Source: an uncultured Collinsella sp.
GTDB taxonomy: Bacteria; Actinomycetota; Coriobacteriia; Coriobacteriales; Coriobacteriaceae
Length of the DNA stretch: 14,695 bases
Assembly (NCBI GenBank): GCA_900545165.1
Contig: UQYA01000043.1
Coordinates: 1-14,695 of the forward strand
Direction of reading: 5' to 3'
The notes below the pieces were generated by a model. The model ran no database searches. It saw only the letters and a program-made list of their open reading frames with translations, and had not been told where the DNA came from. Position 1 is the stretch's first letter. Each line of letters opens with the position of its first letter. The translations under genes and the position numbers were made by a program. Shown in pieces: positions 5,062 through 12,530 of the stretch.

Positions 5062-8000
5062 TTAGCCCAGCAGGTCGACTACGTTGAAGCCGGCGTTGCT
5101 CTTGGCGATGACTTCGCGGCTGCCAAAGACGCAGGTGGGCGATTCGGCTGCGATACGCGCCACGTCGGCGCCGAGCGAGCGAAGCTCACCGGGCGTGGCG
5201 GCGAGCATCTGGGCGCGACGCTCCTCGCGCGCGTGCGGATCGAGCCCAGCCAGGTAGGTCGTATTGCGGCGCTTGGTGAGCGCGTACGGCTTCACCGGCG
5301 CGTCCATGCCGCTCACGCAGCTCACGATAAAGCCCTCAAAGGCGGCCTCGTCGGGCTCAAAGCTGCCAAGCCATGCACCCGCGCGCTTCACGCGCTCAAT
5401 CGAAGGATCGATCGCCGGGTCGCGGTAGGTGTAGAACGCCGTCTGGCGCTCGCCGGCTGCGCGGAATCCGCAGCCGTACGCACCGCCCTTCACGCGAATC
5501 TCGTTCCACAGGTAGTCGTAGGAGAGTGCGTTGGCAGCCACGGCCCAAGCGCCTGTCACGTCAATGCCCAAGCGACGCGGATCGCACGCACACGCGGCAA
5601 AGCAGATGTCGCTGGGGATCACGAAAGCCTCGTGGCGGTCGCACGGCGCCGGCACCACGAGCGCGTCGCGGCCGGCATCGGCGCCGTCGCCAGCGTCCAG
5701 CCCCAGGTCGCCCGCGGCATCCCAGTACGCGTCAAAGTCCTCGTCGCTGCCGGTAAAGCTCGCCATGCAGCCATCGGCCACAAAGATGCGCTCCGCCAGC
5801 TCGGCAAGCTTGGTACGCAGCCCGTCCACGCGCTCGTCAAAGTGCTCGAGCAAATCGCGCAGGAACAGGTAGAAGTCTACGCCCGAGAGCTGCTCGCGCA
5901 CCACGGCCGAAGGCGAGCTGTAGCTCATCGCGCGACCGAGCGCCGCCGAGTGGCCGTTGTTGATAAAGCCCTGCTCAAGCCCAATGCGAATTTGCGTGAG
6001 CACGTCGCGCATGCGGTCGGCGTCGGCGTCTGCCAAAAGTGTGCTCGACCATACCTCGCGCGGCAGACTCGCCAGCGCATCGATCTTCTCAGACAGGGCG
6101 CCGGCGCTCACCAGCAGGTAGGGGCGCACGCCGTCCACTTCGGGCTGCGTCATGACTTCGGTCGTAAAGCTCAAAAAACCGAGCTTGCCAGCGAGCAAGT
6201 TGTCGAGTTCCTCGGCCGAGTGCTCGCGCGTGGGCAGCTGCTTAAACAGGCGGCAGAGCAGTGTCACATAGGGCAGATCCTCAAACGCGACGCAGCTCAG
6301 GTCGAAATACTGCATGGCGTAGGCCAGACGGTTGGTGGGGATGCCGTGGCGCAGGCAGGGGATGGGCGCGGTCGTGTCCACGATCAGCGGCGGCTCGGGG
6401 CGCGCCTCGCCAATGTCGGACACGCGCAGGCGCGGCAGCGTGGCCTTGGCCTCGGGCGTGTCTTCCGCCTCCTGCGCGGTACGCAGCGCGGCCGTGCACT
6501 CGACCACGTCGGCCAGCTCGGCATCGGTCATGGCATCGCGCTTGGCTGCCAGCTCGGCGGCCTCGGCACCCTCCGAACCCTCGGTGGCGTCCAGCGGCAC
6601 CAGCTCGACCAGTGCCATGTGATCGTTCTGCAGCACCAGCTCGCGCAGCAGGTCCTCAAAATAGTTGCCGTCCAGCTCGCTACGCAGCTCCTCGTACACC
6701 GGGCCGTACTTGAGCGCCAGCGTCGCGGCGTCGTCATCGTAGAGCCATGTGCTCAGCGCGTCGCACGCAATGGCCACGCCGTCGGCGATACCGTAGTCGC
6801 GCTGGCGCAGGTCGTATTCGTTGCTGCTGATGATGGCTTCCAGGCGCTCGCGCGGAACGCCATGCTCGCATAGGTCGCGGCAGGCGTCCTGGAACACGCG
6901 GCGCAGCTCGCGCGCCACGCCGGGCTGCGCGTTTTGCAGCATGATGAGCTCGTAGGGCTGCAGACTCTCGGCCGCGGTGTAGCTCACCACGTTGCCGCCC
7001 AGGCCGGCGGCCAGAATGGCTTTCTTAACCGGCGCTTCGTTGGAGCCCAGCAGTGCCTCAAACAGGATATCCGCCGCGATCGTGCGCTTGCGGTCGAGCG
7101 CGCTGCCCAGCACCAGGCCCAGGCCCACCAGGGCGTTCTCGGGCGTGGTGGCCATCTCGACGCGCTTGTACTCGCAGGTCACGGGTGCCTGCACGCCCAG
7201 CGGATTGGGCGCCAGCGTGGACGGGTCCTCGCCGGCGGCGACGGCAGCGTCCATGCGGCGGCTCGCGGCATTCGGCTGCGACAGATAGCGCTCGTCCAAA
7301 AACGCCAGCGCGCGGTCCACGTCCAGGTCGCCGTAGAGCGTGATGTAAGAGTTGGAGGGGTTGTAGTGGCGCGCGTGCGTGTCCAGGAACTGCTCGTAGG
7401 TGAGCGCGGGGATCGCGCGCGGGTCGCCACCGCTCTCGTGTGCATAGGCGGTGTCGGGGTAGAGCGCGGCGTTGACGGCGTCGTCCAGCACGCTCATGGG
7501 GTCGGACAGCGCACCCTTCATCTCGTTGAACACCACGCCGTTATAGCGCAGCGCGCCCTCGCGCAAGCTCGCGGAGCCGCCGTCGTCCTCGCCCTCGACG
7601 CCCTCCGGCAGGTCCAGCTCGTAGTGCCAGCCCTCCTGCTCAAAAATGGTTGGCTTGGTATAGATGGCCGGGTTGAACACCGCGTCCAGGTACACGTCCA
7701 TCAGGTTGTACAGGTCCTGCTCGTTGGTGGTGGCAACGGGGTAGATGGTCTTGTCGGGGTAGGTCATAGCGTTGAGGAACGTCTGCATGGAGCTCTTGAT
7801 CAGGTCGACAAACGGCTCCTTGATGGGAAACTTGGCCGATCCGCACAGCACCGAGTGCTCAAGAATATGGAACACGCCGGTGGAATCGGCCGGCGGCGTC
7901 TTAAAGCCAATGGCAAAGGCCTTGTTTTCGTCGTCGCACGCCAGGTACAGCAGGCGAGCGCCCGAGGCAGTGTGGCGCAGCACGTAGGCGTCCGAGTCGA

Positions 8001-8106
8001 GCTCGGGCACGGTCTCGAAGCGCTCGACGGCAAAGCCGTGACAGGTGGTGCCAGGCACCAGCAGCGCGGCGGCAGCGGCGCGCGGGTCGGTTGAGGTGGT
8101 GGGCAT
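5062..8106 (-). CDS. Zinc metallopeptidase, insulinase family M16C (PreP/Cym1/falcilysin-like)
   Basis: A 1014-residue enzyme, about the full length of single-chain M16C peptidases, which form a closed clamshell and degrade short unfolded peptides. The inverted zinc motif HxxEH is HILEH at 80-84, and the third ligand is E195 in VVFNEMKGALSDP, 111 residues on. The N-terminal half also shows SSMQTFLNAMTYPDKTIYP (105-123), typical of PreP relatives. The C-terminal half has the VKGGAYGCGF block that completes the substrate pocket in this family. No signal peptide or membrane segment is visible, so it is probably cytosolic. The acidic insert EGVEGEDDGGSASLREG near 168-184 lies between the zinc half-sites. 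The ATG at 8106 is chosen for AAAGGAG 7 nt upstream; the frame remains open to 8448 only through repeat DNA. It is a single-gene unit closed by a strong terminator. Substrate unknown. Confidence 0.93.
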   Translation of the reverse strand: MPTTSTDPRAAAAALLVPGTTCHGFAVERFETVPELDSDAYVLRHTASGARLLYLACDDENKAFAIGFKTPPADSTGVFHILEHSVLCGSAKFPIKEPFVDLIKSSMQTFLNAMTYPDKTIYPVATTNEQDLYNLMDVYLDAVFNPAIYTKPTIFEQEGWHYELDLPEGVEGEDDGGSASLREGALRYNGVVFNEMKGALSDPMSVLDDAVNAALYPDTAYAHESGGDPRAIPALTYEQFLDTHARHYNPSNSYITLYGDLDVDRALAFLDERYLSQPNAASRRMDAAVAAGEDPSTLAPNPLGVQAPVTCEYKRVEMATTPENALVGLGLVLGSALDRKRTIAADILFEALLGSNEAPVKKAILAAGLGGNVVSYTAAESLQPYELIMLQNAQPGVARELRRVFQDACRDLCEHGVPRERLEAIISSNEYDLRQRDYGIADGVAIACDALSTWLYDDDAATLALKYGPVYEELRSELDGNYFEDLLRELVLQNDHMALVELVPLDATEGSEGAEAAELAAKRDAMTDAELADVVECTAALRTAQEAEDTPEAKATLPRLRVSDIGEARPEPPLIVDTTAPIPCLRHGIPTNRLAYAMQYFDLSCVAFEDLPYVTLLCRLFKQLPTREHSAEELDNLLAGKLGFLSFTTEVMTQPEVDGVRPYLLVSAGALSEKIDALASLPREVWSSTLLADADADRMRDVLTQIRIGLEQGFINNGHSAALGRAMSYSSPSAVVREQLSGVDFYLFLRDLLEHFDERVDGLRTKLAELAERIFVADGCMASFTGSDEDFDAYWDAAGDLGLDAGDGADAGRDALVVPAPCDRHEAFVIPSDICFAACACDPRRLGIDVTGAWAVAANALSYDYLWNEIRVKGGAYGCGFRAAGERQTAFYTYRDPAIDPSIERVKRAGAWLGSFEPDEAAFEGFIVSCVSGMDAPVKPYALTKRRNTTYLAGLDPHAREERRAQMLAATPGELRSLGADVARIAAESPTCVFGSREVIAKSNAGFNVVDLLG

Positions 8107-8122
8107 ATGCAGTCTCCTTTGA

Positions 8123-8165
8123 CGCCCCAGTGGGGGGCGAATCGAGTCGAATCCTCGAGAGTATA
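8123..8165 (-). promoter_or_regulatory. -10 box and leader hairpin of the peptidase gene
   Basis: On the minus strand TATACT (8160-8165) is a good -10 box about 55 bp before the start codon; no clear -35 box lies 16-18 bp away. The short leader contains CGCCCC / GGGGCG (8134-8139 and 8123-8128) with a 5-nt loop, just 5 nt before the ribosome site, so it could influence translation start. Confidence 0.45.
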
Positions 8166-8242
8166 CCCATATGGGGCCGCGGCTCTGCGGCGAACTGACG
8201 ACGATGCAGCCGGATTGGGCATAGGTCCCGCGTGCCCGCCGC

Positions 8243-8344
8243 ACGAGCGTGGAAAATTGGACACTCGCCAAACGAGAGTGGATATTCGGACGGACGAGCG
8301 AGGATTTCCGGATACCTATCGAACGAGAGTGGATATTTGGACGG
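8243..8344. repeat. Two copies of a degenerate 51-bp tandem repeat
   Basis: Copies 8243-8293 and 8294-8344 align without gaps at 38 of 51 positions. The last 22 bp (ACGAGAGTGGATATTyGGACGG) differ at one base only. Each copy contains two related subunits beginning ACGAG, spaced 29 then 22 bp. No gene is expected here. Confidence 0.8.
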
Positions 8345-8421
8345 AATTTGCCGCAAAAGCCCCAAAAACCGTCCAAATATCCACTCTCGATATCCGACCG
8401 TCCGAAAATCCTCGCTCGTCC
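8292..8421. repeat. 130-bp giant inverted repeat
   Basis: Outer arms 8292-8312 and 8401-8421 (GGACGAGCGAGGATTT..) match at 20 of 21 positions. Inner arms 8324-8344 and 8369-8389 (CGAGAGTGGATATTTGGACGG and its complement) match at 21 of 21. They are separated by an 11 x 11 internal loop, and the apical loop is 24 nt. The structure is symmetrical and lies between two divergent promoters, which argues against it being a simple terminator for either neighbour. Confidence 0.85.
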
Positions 8422-8431
8422 ATCACTCGCG

Positions 8432-8506
8432 TATCTCTCGTCTCTCATTCGTTTCTAATATGAGAGATGACAGGAAGATGAGAGAAAAATATGAGAGATA
8501 ACTGAG
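8432..8506. repeat. Left cluster of GAGAGATA motifs
   Basis: TATCTCTC (8432-8439) and TCTCTC (8441-8446) on one side face GAGAGAT (8462-8468), GAGAGA (8480-8485) and GAGAGATA (8493-8500) on the other. ATGAGAGAT and GTCTCTCAT form a palindrome across 8440-8468. GAGAGATAACTGAG (8493-8506) recurs exactly at 8658-8671 in the right cluster. Confidence 0.7.
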
Positions 8507-8528
8507 CAGCAAAGAGGCAGGCAATCAT

Positions 8529-8545
8529 GGTATTGTCTCAATACC
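8529..8545. promoter_or_regulatory. Perfect 7-bp inverted repeat next to the AlbA_2 gene promoter
   Basis: GGTATTG (8529-8535), TCT, CAATACC (8539-8545). It ends 2 bp before the predicted -35 box, a usual place for an activator or repressor site. A second looser pair, TCTACCA (8552-8558) and TGGTAGA (8585-8591), brackets the -10 box. Confidence 0.45.
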
Positions 8546-8547
8546 GA

Positions 8548-8575
8548 TTGTTCTACCAGCAAAAATATGTATAAA
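8548..8575 (+). promoter_or_regulatory. Predicted promoter of the AlbA_2 ATPase gene
   Basis: TTGTTC (8548-8553) and TATAAA (8570-8575) are 16 bp apart in an AT-rich pocket. Transcription would start near 8582, giving a leader of about 145 nt that contains the whole right GAGAGATA cluster. Confidence 0.5.
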
Positions 8576-8597
8576 TGAAGCAAATGGTAGACATTCC

Positions 8598-8674
8598 ATC
8601 TCTATCTATCTCTTATCTCTAAGCCGAGAGATAGAGAGATAAATGAGAGATAATTACGAGAGATAACTGAGAGA
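8598..8674. repeat. Right cluster of GAGAGATA motifs with hairpin
   Basis: GAGAGATA occurs at 8626, 8634, 8645 and 8658, and GAGAGA at 8669: five direct copies spaced 8, 11, 13 and 11 bp. TATCTCTTATCTCT (8607-8620) pairs with AGAGATAGAGAGATA (8627-8641) with one extra base, so the region can also fold. It lies 55-130 bp before the start codon of the AlbA_2 protein. Confidence 0.75.
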
Positions 8675-8728
8675 CGAGGGAAATCTATCCGCGGCATTCT
8701 CCGCAGGACCGAGCGAAAGGACGTGCAG

Positions 8729-10195
8729 ATGAACGAAAACGAGCTGACCGGTCTGCTTGAGTCTTTAAGGCGTATGGGCTCGGATGATCTTAACGTCGAA
8801 GTGAAGGAGAGCGCCACGACGCTTTCCCGCGACGTGTGGGAAACGGTGAGCGCATTCGCGAACACTGCCGGCGGCATCATCGTACTCGGAGTGAGCGAGC
8901 GCGCGGGTTTTGTCCCAGTTGCAAACTTTGAGACCGAGAAAGTGCTCAACCAATTCGTGGCGGGCATGGGCGATGCCGGCGGTCGCGGAAAGCTGGCCAA
9001 TCCGCCCAAATACACCATTGAGCGCGTGGAGCTCCAGGGCACCGTGGTTCTGGTCATCACGATTGAGGAGCTCGACCCGTCGAGCAAGCCTTGCTATGTC
9101 ATAGAGCGGGGCGCTCAAGGTGGCAGCTACAAACGCATCGATGACAAAGATGTCCCGCTTTCGTCGACCGAGGTTTTGGCACTGTCGTCATATGAACGGA
9201 CGAGTCCTAGCGATCGCGATGCGGTGCCCGGCACGAGCGTGGGCGATCTCGACGAGTCGCTGATCGACCGCACGATAGAGCGTGCTTTCTCGCTGACACC
9301 TCGTGCGATGCGCGGCGCGCCGGACAAGAAAACGAAGCTGGAGCGCCTGAATTTCCTTGACTCCCAGGGCAATGTCACTAAGGCCGGGCTCCTGGCTGCG
9401 GGTGCCTATCCTCAGCAGTTCTATCCCAAGCTCTTTATCGATGTGGCGGTCTATGCCGGAACGCAGAAGGGCGCGGCGGGGTCGTTGAGGTTCATGGACC
9501 GTACGATCTGCGAGGGAACGTTGGGCGAAATGATCTCGGATGCCGTCGCGGCGGTCGCCAAGAATTTGCGACGAACCTCGATGATCAAAGGCGTCTCGCG
9601 TGTCGACTCGCTGGAGATTCCCGAGGAGGTCCTGCGCGAGGCAATTGCCAACGCCGTAATCCACCGAGAATACGGAGACCGGTTCTGTGGGCAGTCGATC
9701 GCTGTTGACGTCTTTGATGACCGTATCGAAGTGACGAACCCCGGCGGCCTATACGGAGGAAAGACTCGCGAGAACCTGTTTGACGGCAGCTCCCGATGTC
9801 GCAATGCGACGCTTGTAAAGCTCATGTCGCTTGTCCCATTGCCCGACGGCGCGGGCTCTCCTGCCGAAGGCAACGGGTCGGGCATTCCAATGATGCTAGA
9901 TGCCATGCGTGCGCAAGGTCTGGCCGAGCCGTTGTTTTGCCCGGGTTTCGACCGGTTTAAGGTTGTCCTTTACCGAGCGAAGGTTGAGCAAATCGATCAT
10001 GGCGGGGACTTAATTGTGGCGGCACTCAAACGCTACGGCGAGCTGGGGACGCGTGAGCTGGCAGAACGTACGGGGCTTACAATTTCCCAGGTTAGGTCGC
10101 GCGTCAACGCGCTCATTGCTCAAGGCGAGCTCGAGCCCACGGCGCCGGCGACGAGCCGCAACCGCAAGTATCGACTGTCGGAGCGCGTGGGATAG
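8729..10195 (+). CDS. AlbA_2 (Schlafen-type) domain ATP-binding protein with C-terminal winged helix, putative transcriptional regulator
   Basis: A 488-residue protein of the group annotated as RecG-like/HTH regulators (COG2865). The AlbA_2 domain spans about 15-140: VEVKES (23-28), then the long helix and FANTAGGIIVLGV (43-55). A GHKL/HATPase_c_4 domain follows, with N-box REAIANAVIHREY (303-315), EVTNPGG (334-340) and the glycine loop GNGSGIP (381-387). Residues 425-485 form a winged helix (ELGTRELAERTGLTISQVRSRVNALIAQGELE). The ATG at 8729 is chosen because AAAGGA lies 7 nt upstream; an in-frame GTG two codons earlier is too close to it. The layout fits a DNA-binding, ATP-responsive regulator, and the dense GAGAGATA arrays upstream are candidate autoregulatory sites. 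True function in this family is poorly known; some relatives occur in defence or mobile-element contexts. Confidence 0.87.
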   Translation: MNENELTGLLESLRRMGSDDLNVEVKESATTLSRDVWETVSAFANTAGGIIVLGVSERAGFVPVANFETEKVLNQFVAGMGDAGGRGKLANPPKYTIERVELQGTVVLVITIEELDPSSKPCYVIERGAQGGSYKRIDDKDVPLSSTEVLALSSYERTSPSDRDAVPGTSVGDLDESLIDRTIERAFSLTPRAMRGAPDKKTKLERLNFLDSQGNVTKAGLLAAGAYPQQFYPKLFIDVAVYAGTQKGAAGSLRFMDRTICEGTLGEMISDAVAAVAKNLRRTSMIKGVSRVDSLEIPEEVLREAIANAVIHREYGDRFCGQSIAVDVFDDRIEVTNPGGLYGGKTRENLFDGSSRCRNATLVKLMSLVPLPDGAGSPAEGNGSGIPMMLDAMRAQGLAEPLFCPGFDRFKVVLYRAKVEQIDHGGDLIVAALKRYGELGTRELAERTGLTISQVRSRVNALIAQGELEPTAPATSRNRKYRLSERVG

Positions 10196-10204
10196 ATGCG
10201 TTAG

Positions 10205-10245
10205 TGGACGAGGCGACCCAATAATCGACCCTCGATTGGCGTCCA
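10205..10245. terminator. Stem-loop after the AlbA_2 gene, possible terminator
   Basis: CCAAT-AA-TCGA (10218-10228) pairs with TCGATTGG (10232-10239), and TGGACG (10205-10210) with CGTCCA (10240-10245) beyond a 7-nt bulge. No T-run follows on either strand, so termination is uncertain. The adjoining gene converges from the right. Confidence 0.35.
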
Positions 10246-10295
10246 TTAAGGTAAAGCGGTTGTTGCCCAGTCGACGGTGATGCTAAAGACTCGGC

Positions 10296-10787
10296 TTACG
10301 CCGGCATGGCCCCGAACCCGTCTATCAGGAACAGCCTGAGAACCAGCTTGATGACATTTCCCGGTTTGACTTCTGCCGCGTCAAAGACGTGGCGCTCGGC
10401 GAGCTCGCTGCAGTATGCATAGATGTCGCGGATAAGGTCCGCGCCCGAGAGCGTAAACATGTAGCCTGCGTCCGAAAGCGCATTGGGCGCGGCAGGCAAC
10501 TTGGCCATGTGACAGAACGTTTGCAGGTCGGGCGCCATAACGTTCTGGTAGTCGAGGTGGCCGTTGGCATCCTGCGCGGCAAGCTCCAATTGGCGCACAA
10601 AATCCAGCGCCGCCGCTAACACAAAGCTCGGCGTAGGCGCATTGACGTCCTGAGTGGTCGCCACAAGCCTGCCCGCCGCCTGCGTGACAAGCCAAGCGAC
10701 CTCGCGCTGGCAACGCACGGCCTTGCGCGTAACCGGCTTGATGGACGAAGAAGAAACGCTTCCCTTAGGCGGATTCGAAGCAGCCAT
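10296..10787 (-). CDS. Hypothetical helical protein
   Basis: I do not recognise this 163-residue protein. From the chosen start (MAASNPPKGSVSSSS) it has a short Ser/Pro-rich tail, then mainly helices: TRKAVRCQREVAWLVTQAAGRLVA near 25-48, SFVLAAALDFVRQLELAAQ near 59-77, and LSGADLIRDIYAYCSELAERHVFDAAEV near 113-140. It ends in a hydrophobic LVLRLFLIDGFGAMPA. No membrane segment, metal motif or nucleotide loop is seen. GGGAGGG lies 4 nt before the ATG, which fixes the start against a longer upstream frame. The -10 box about 60 bp upstream supports independent transcription. It converges with the AlbA_2 gene and is divergent from the HNH gene. The start codon and reality of the gene are fairly safe; function unknown. 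Confidence 0.7.
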   Translation of the reverse strand: MAASNPPKGSVSSSSIKPVTRKAVRCQREVAWLVTQAAGRLVATTQDVNAPTPSFVLAAALDFVRQLELAAQDANGHLDYQNVMAPDLQTFCHMAKLPAAPNALSDAGYMFTLSGADLIRDIYAYCSELAERHVFDAAEVKPGNVIKLVLRLFLIDGFGAMPA

Positions 10788-10844
10788 AAGACCCTCCCAT
10801 GAACAATCCGGCCCAACAAGCCCGGATGAAACACGTGCTACATC

Positions 10845-10850
10845 AGTATA
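10845..10850 (-). promoter_or_regulatory. Extended -10 box of the hypothetical gene
   Basis: Read on the minus strand the site is TGTATACT, an extended -10 (TG plus TATACT, 5 of 6). The start would be near 10837 with a 50-nt leader. No good -35 lies 17 bp upstream, which an extended -10 can tolerate. Confidence 0.45.
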
Positions 10851-11002
10851 CAGGGGAGTGGGGTAGCGGGGTACAAGCACGCCAGCGGCAAACCGAGAGC
10901 ATCAACGATGTGCCGATCGCGGAATGAGATCTCGTAATAATTGACTCTCGGCCATATTATTGAGGGGCATGACTCGCGTTCGTATGGTTGTAGGTGCTGG
11001 CG

Positions 11003-12085
11003 ATGAACGACATTGACCTTGCTGTTCCGTTGATGGATGGACCAAGCTATGACCGCGCCTGCAGTCTCGTGCCTTCCGAATACGTTGAGGCATGGGAGTG
11101 GTTTCTGGGTGAGGAACAGCGCGGCGGCGTTTGGACCAGCCTTCCGCACCACACCAAGGAAGATAGCCCTCAGTATCAGTACCGTTTGAGAATTGACTCG
11201 GACTTCTTTCCCGTAACGCGGGATTCAGGGATCTTCTGGCCGGGCCAGGATCGGGTGAAGCAAGATCCCAATAAGATCTTTGCGCTTTCGGTCCATAACT
11301 CTAAAAAGAGCTTCTACACCGATGTGCCTCCGCTCTATTTGGATGACGGTACGTGGGTCATTAAGTATTCGGTCCAAGCGCCAGGCGCCGTTGGTTCTCG
11401 AGACCAGAATTACAACCGTAAAATGCTCAACTGCATGGAATGTGGCGTCCCAGTCGGAGTCATATTTGCAACCGAGGTGGGCTATAAGGTGCTCGGCCTT
11501 GCGTTTGTTGAGCGGTTCGAGCCCGAAAACGGATGGTTTGTTCTGCACGGTCCTGTTCATAAAGGCGGACCGGACCCTCGTTTTGCGCCCGACATGAGTT
11601 ATCTGAAGCACATACCCGTCGATATTGAGTTTGCCGGACAGGGTGTGACCGACGACGAAAAGATCCGCTATGCGTTAAGGCGCGAGCGATTGGGGCAGCA
11701 ATGGTTCCGCAAGCAGCTCGTTGCCGCCTATGATGGCCGTTGCGCGGTGTCGGACTGCGGCGTCAGCGAAGCTCTGGAGGCTGCACATATCGAGAATTAC
11801 TCGGGACCCAAATCGCAGGTTGCCAGCAACGGCATTCTGCTTCGGCGCGACTTACATGCTTTATTCGATGCTCATCTGATTTCGTTTGAGCCTGTTTGCG
11901 GCGAATATCGGCTGTGTGGATCGTACCTGCTGGATAAGACCGGCTACGCTTCCTTTGCGGGTGCGACGCTAAGGCAGCCGAATGAGCGTCAGTGGCGACC
12001 CAATACGGTGTTTCTTGAGGCCCATCGCATTGAGTTCGATCGCTCGGAAAAGAAGCGTGAAAAGGCGGGGCTTCTGCCGTATTAG
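11003..12085 (+). CDS. HNH endonuclease with N-terminal McrA-like recognition domain
   Basis: A 360-residue predicted nuclease. The C-terminal third is an HNH_2-type domain: RC-AVSDC (C247, C252), AAHIENY with H262, NGILLRRDLHALFD with N277 and H285. This is the standard His-Asn-His metal site. The N-terminal 200 residues contain WVIKYSVQAPGAVGSRDQNYNRKMLNCMECGVPVG and YKVLGLAFVERFE (roughly 118-172). This block resembles the N-terminal domain paired with HNH in McrA-like enzymes, where it may read modified DNA. That points to a modification-dependent (type IV) restriction role, by inference only. No methyltransferase is adjacent. The ATG at 11003 has only a weak TAGGTG site; a GTG three codons earlier is possible. 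The codons look less G/C-biased than in the M16 gene, consistent with recent acquisition. Confidence 0.85.
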   Translation: MNDIDLAVPLMDGPSYDRACSLVPSEYVEAWEWFLGEEQRGGVWTSLPHHTKEDSPQYQYRLRIDSDFFPVTRDSGIFWPGQDRVKQDPNKIFALSVHNSKKSFYTDVPPLYLDDGTWVIKYSVQAPGAVGSRDQNYNRKMLNCMECGVPVGVIFATEVGYKVLGLAFVERFEPENGWFVLHGPVHKGGPDPRFAPDMSYLKHIPVDIEFAGQGVTDDEKIRYALRRERLGQQWFRKQLVAAYDGRCAVSDCGVSEALEAAHIENYSGPKSQVASNGILLRRDLHALFDAHLISFEPVCGEYRLCGSYLLDKTGYASFAGATLRQPNERQWRPNTVFLEAHRIEFDRSEKKREKAGLLPY

Positions 12086-12207
12086 CGTATTTGGCTTTGG
12101 CATTCTTTGACGATCGTGTTGTTTGATCGGATCGCGTGGCGATGCAATCTCGCGCATGCCCGCCGGTGCATGCTCTTCCTGTTTTGTATAGCGAGAGGGG
12201 AGCGTGT

Positions 12208-12492
12208 ATGAGCTGGCGAGGCGATATTGCGATGGGGAAGTACGGAAAACTGCCGTGTGCCCTTATAGACAACAATATGTTTCCGAGCGTAGAGGTTGAT
12301 TGCGGGTCGTTTGTCGTCACCTGCCCTTGCTGCGGCTCGCAAATACCGTGTCTCGACATTCGGTTCATCGATGCGCGCGACAGGTTCAGCGACGAAGTGA
12401 GAAAACAGACAGGCGTTCATATGCCGGTGTATCCGGAGAAATGCCCTGTTTGTGGCCTCGATATCGTGTATGACGCCGGCGACGAGGGATAG
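12208..12492 (+). CDS. Small double zinc-ribbon protein
   Basis: A 94-residue protein with two CxxC knuckles: C39/C42 (VVTCPCCGSQIPC) and C79/C82 (PEKCPVCGLDI). Together they can bind one zinc as a split zinc ribbon around a 36-residue insert (DIRFIDARDRFSDEVRKQ). The ATG at 12208 is preferred because GAGGGGAG lies 7 nt upstream; an ATG 24 codons earlier has no such site. The gene lies 122 bp after the HNH gene in the same direction, so co-transcription is possible but not shown. I do not recognise a named family. Zinc ribbons of this size often bind nucleic acid or partner proteins, but no function should be assumed. Confidence 0.7.
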   Translation: MSWRGDIAMGKYGKLPCALIDNNMFPSVEVDCGSFVVTCPCCGSQIPCLDIRFIDARDRFSDEVRKQTGVHMPVYPEKCPVCGLDIVYDAGDEG

Positions 12493-12530
12493 GTGATGCG
12501 GAGGAGTTGGCTGTGAAGGCTTCTCCGTCC

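Noticed and set aside
4981..6873. Long plus-strand open frame of about 630 codons opposite the peptidase
   Set aside because: Antisense shadow of a high-GC gene: Arg/Ala/His/Val-rich with no recognisable domain, while the opposite strand has complete M16C motifs.
6934..8094. Plus-strand open frame of about 386 codons opposite the peptidase
   Set aside because: Same antisense effect; low-complexity composition and no ribosome site.
8243..8421. CRISPR-like array from regularly spaced ACGAGAGTGG repeats
   Set aside because: Only two or three direct copies, unequal spacing (29/22 bp), inverted copies present, the intervening sequence is itself related, and no cas genes are nearby.
8107..8448. 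N-terminal extension of the M16 peptidase
   Set aside because: The frame is open only because the 51-bp repeats keep frame; no family similarity, and the strong ribosome site lies before 8106.
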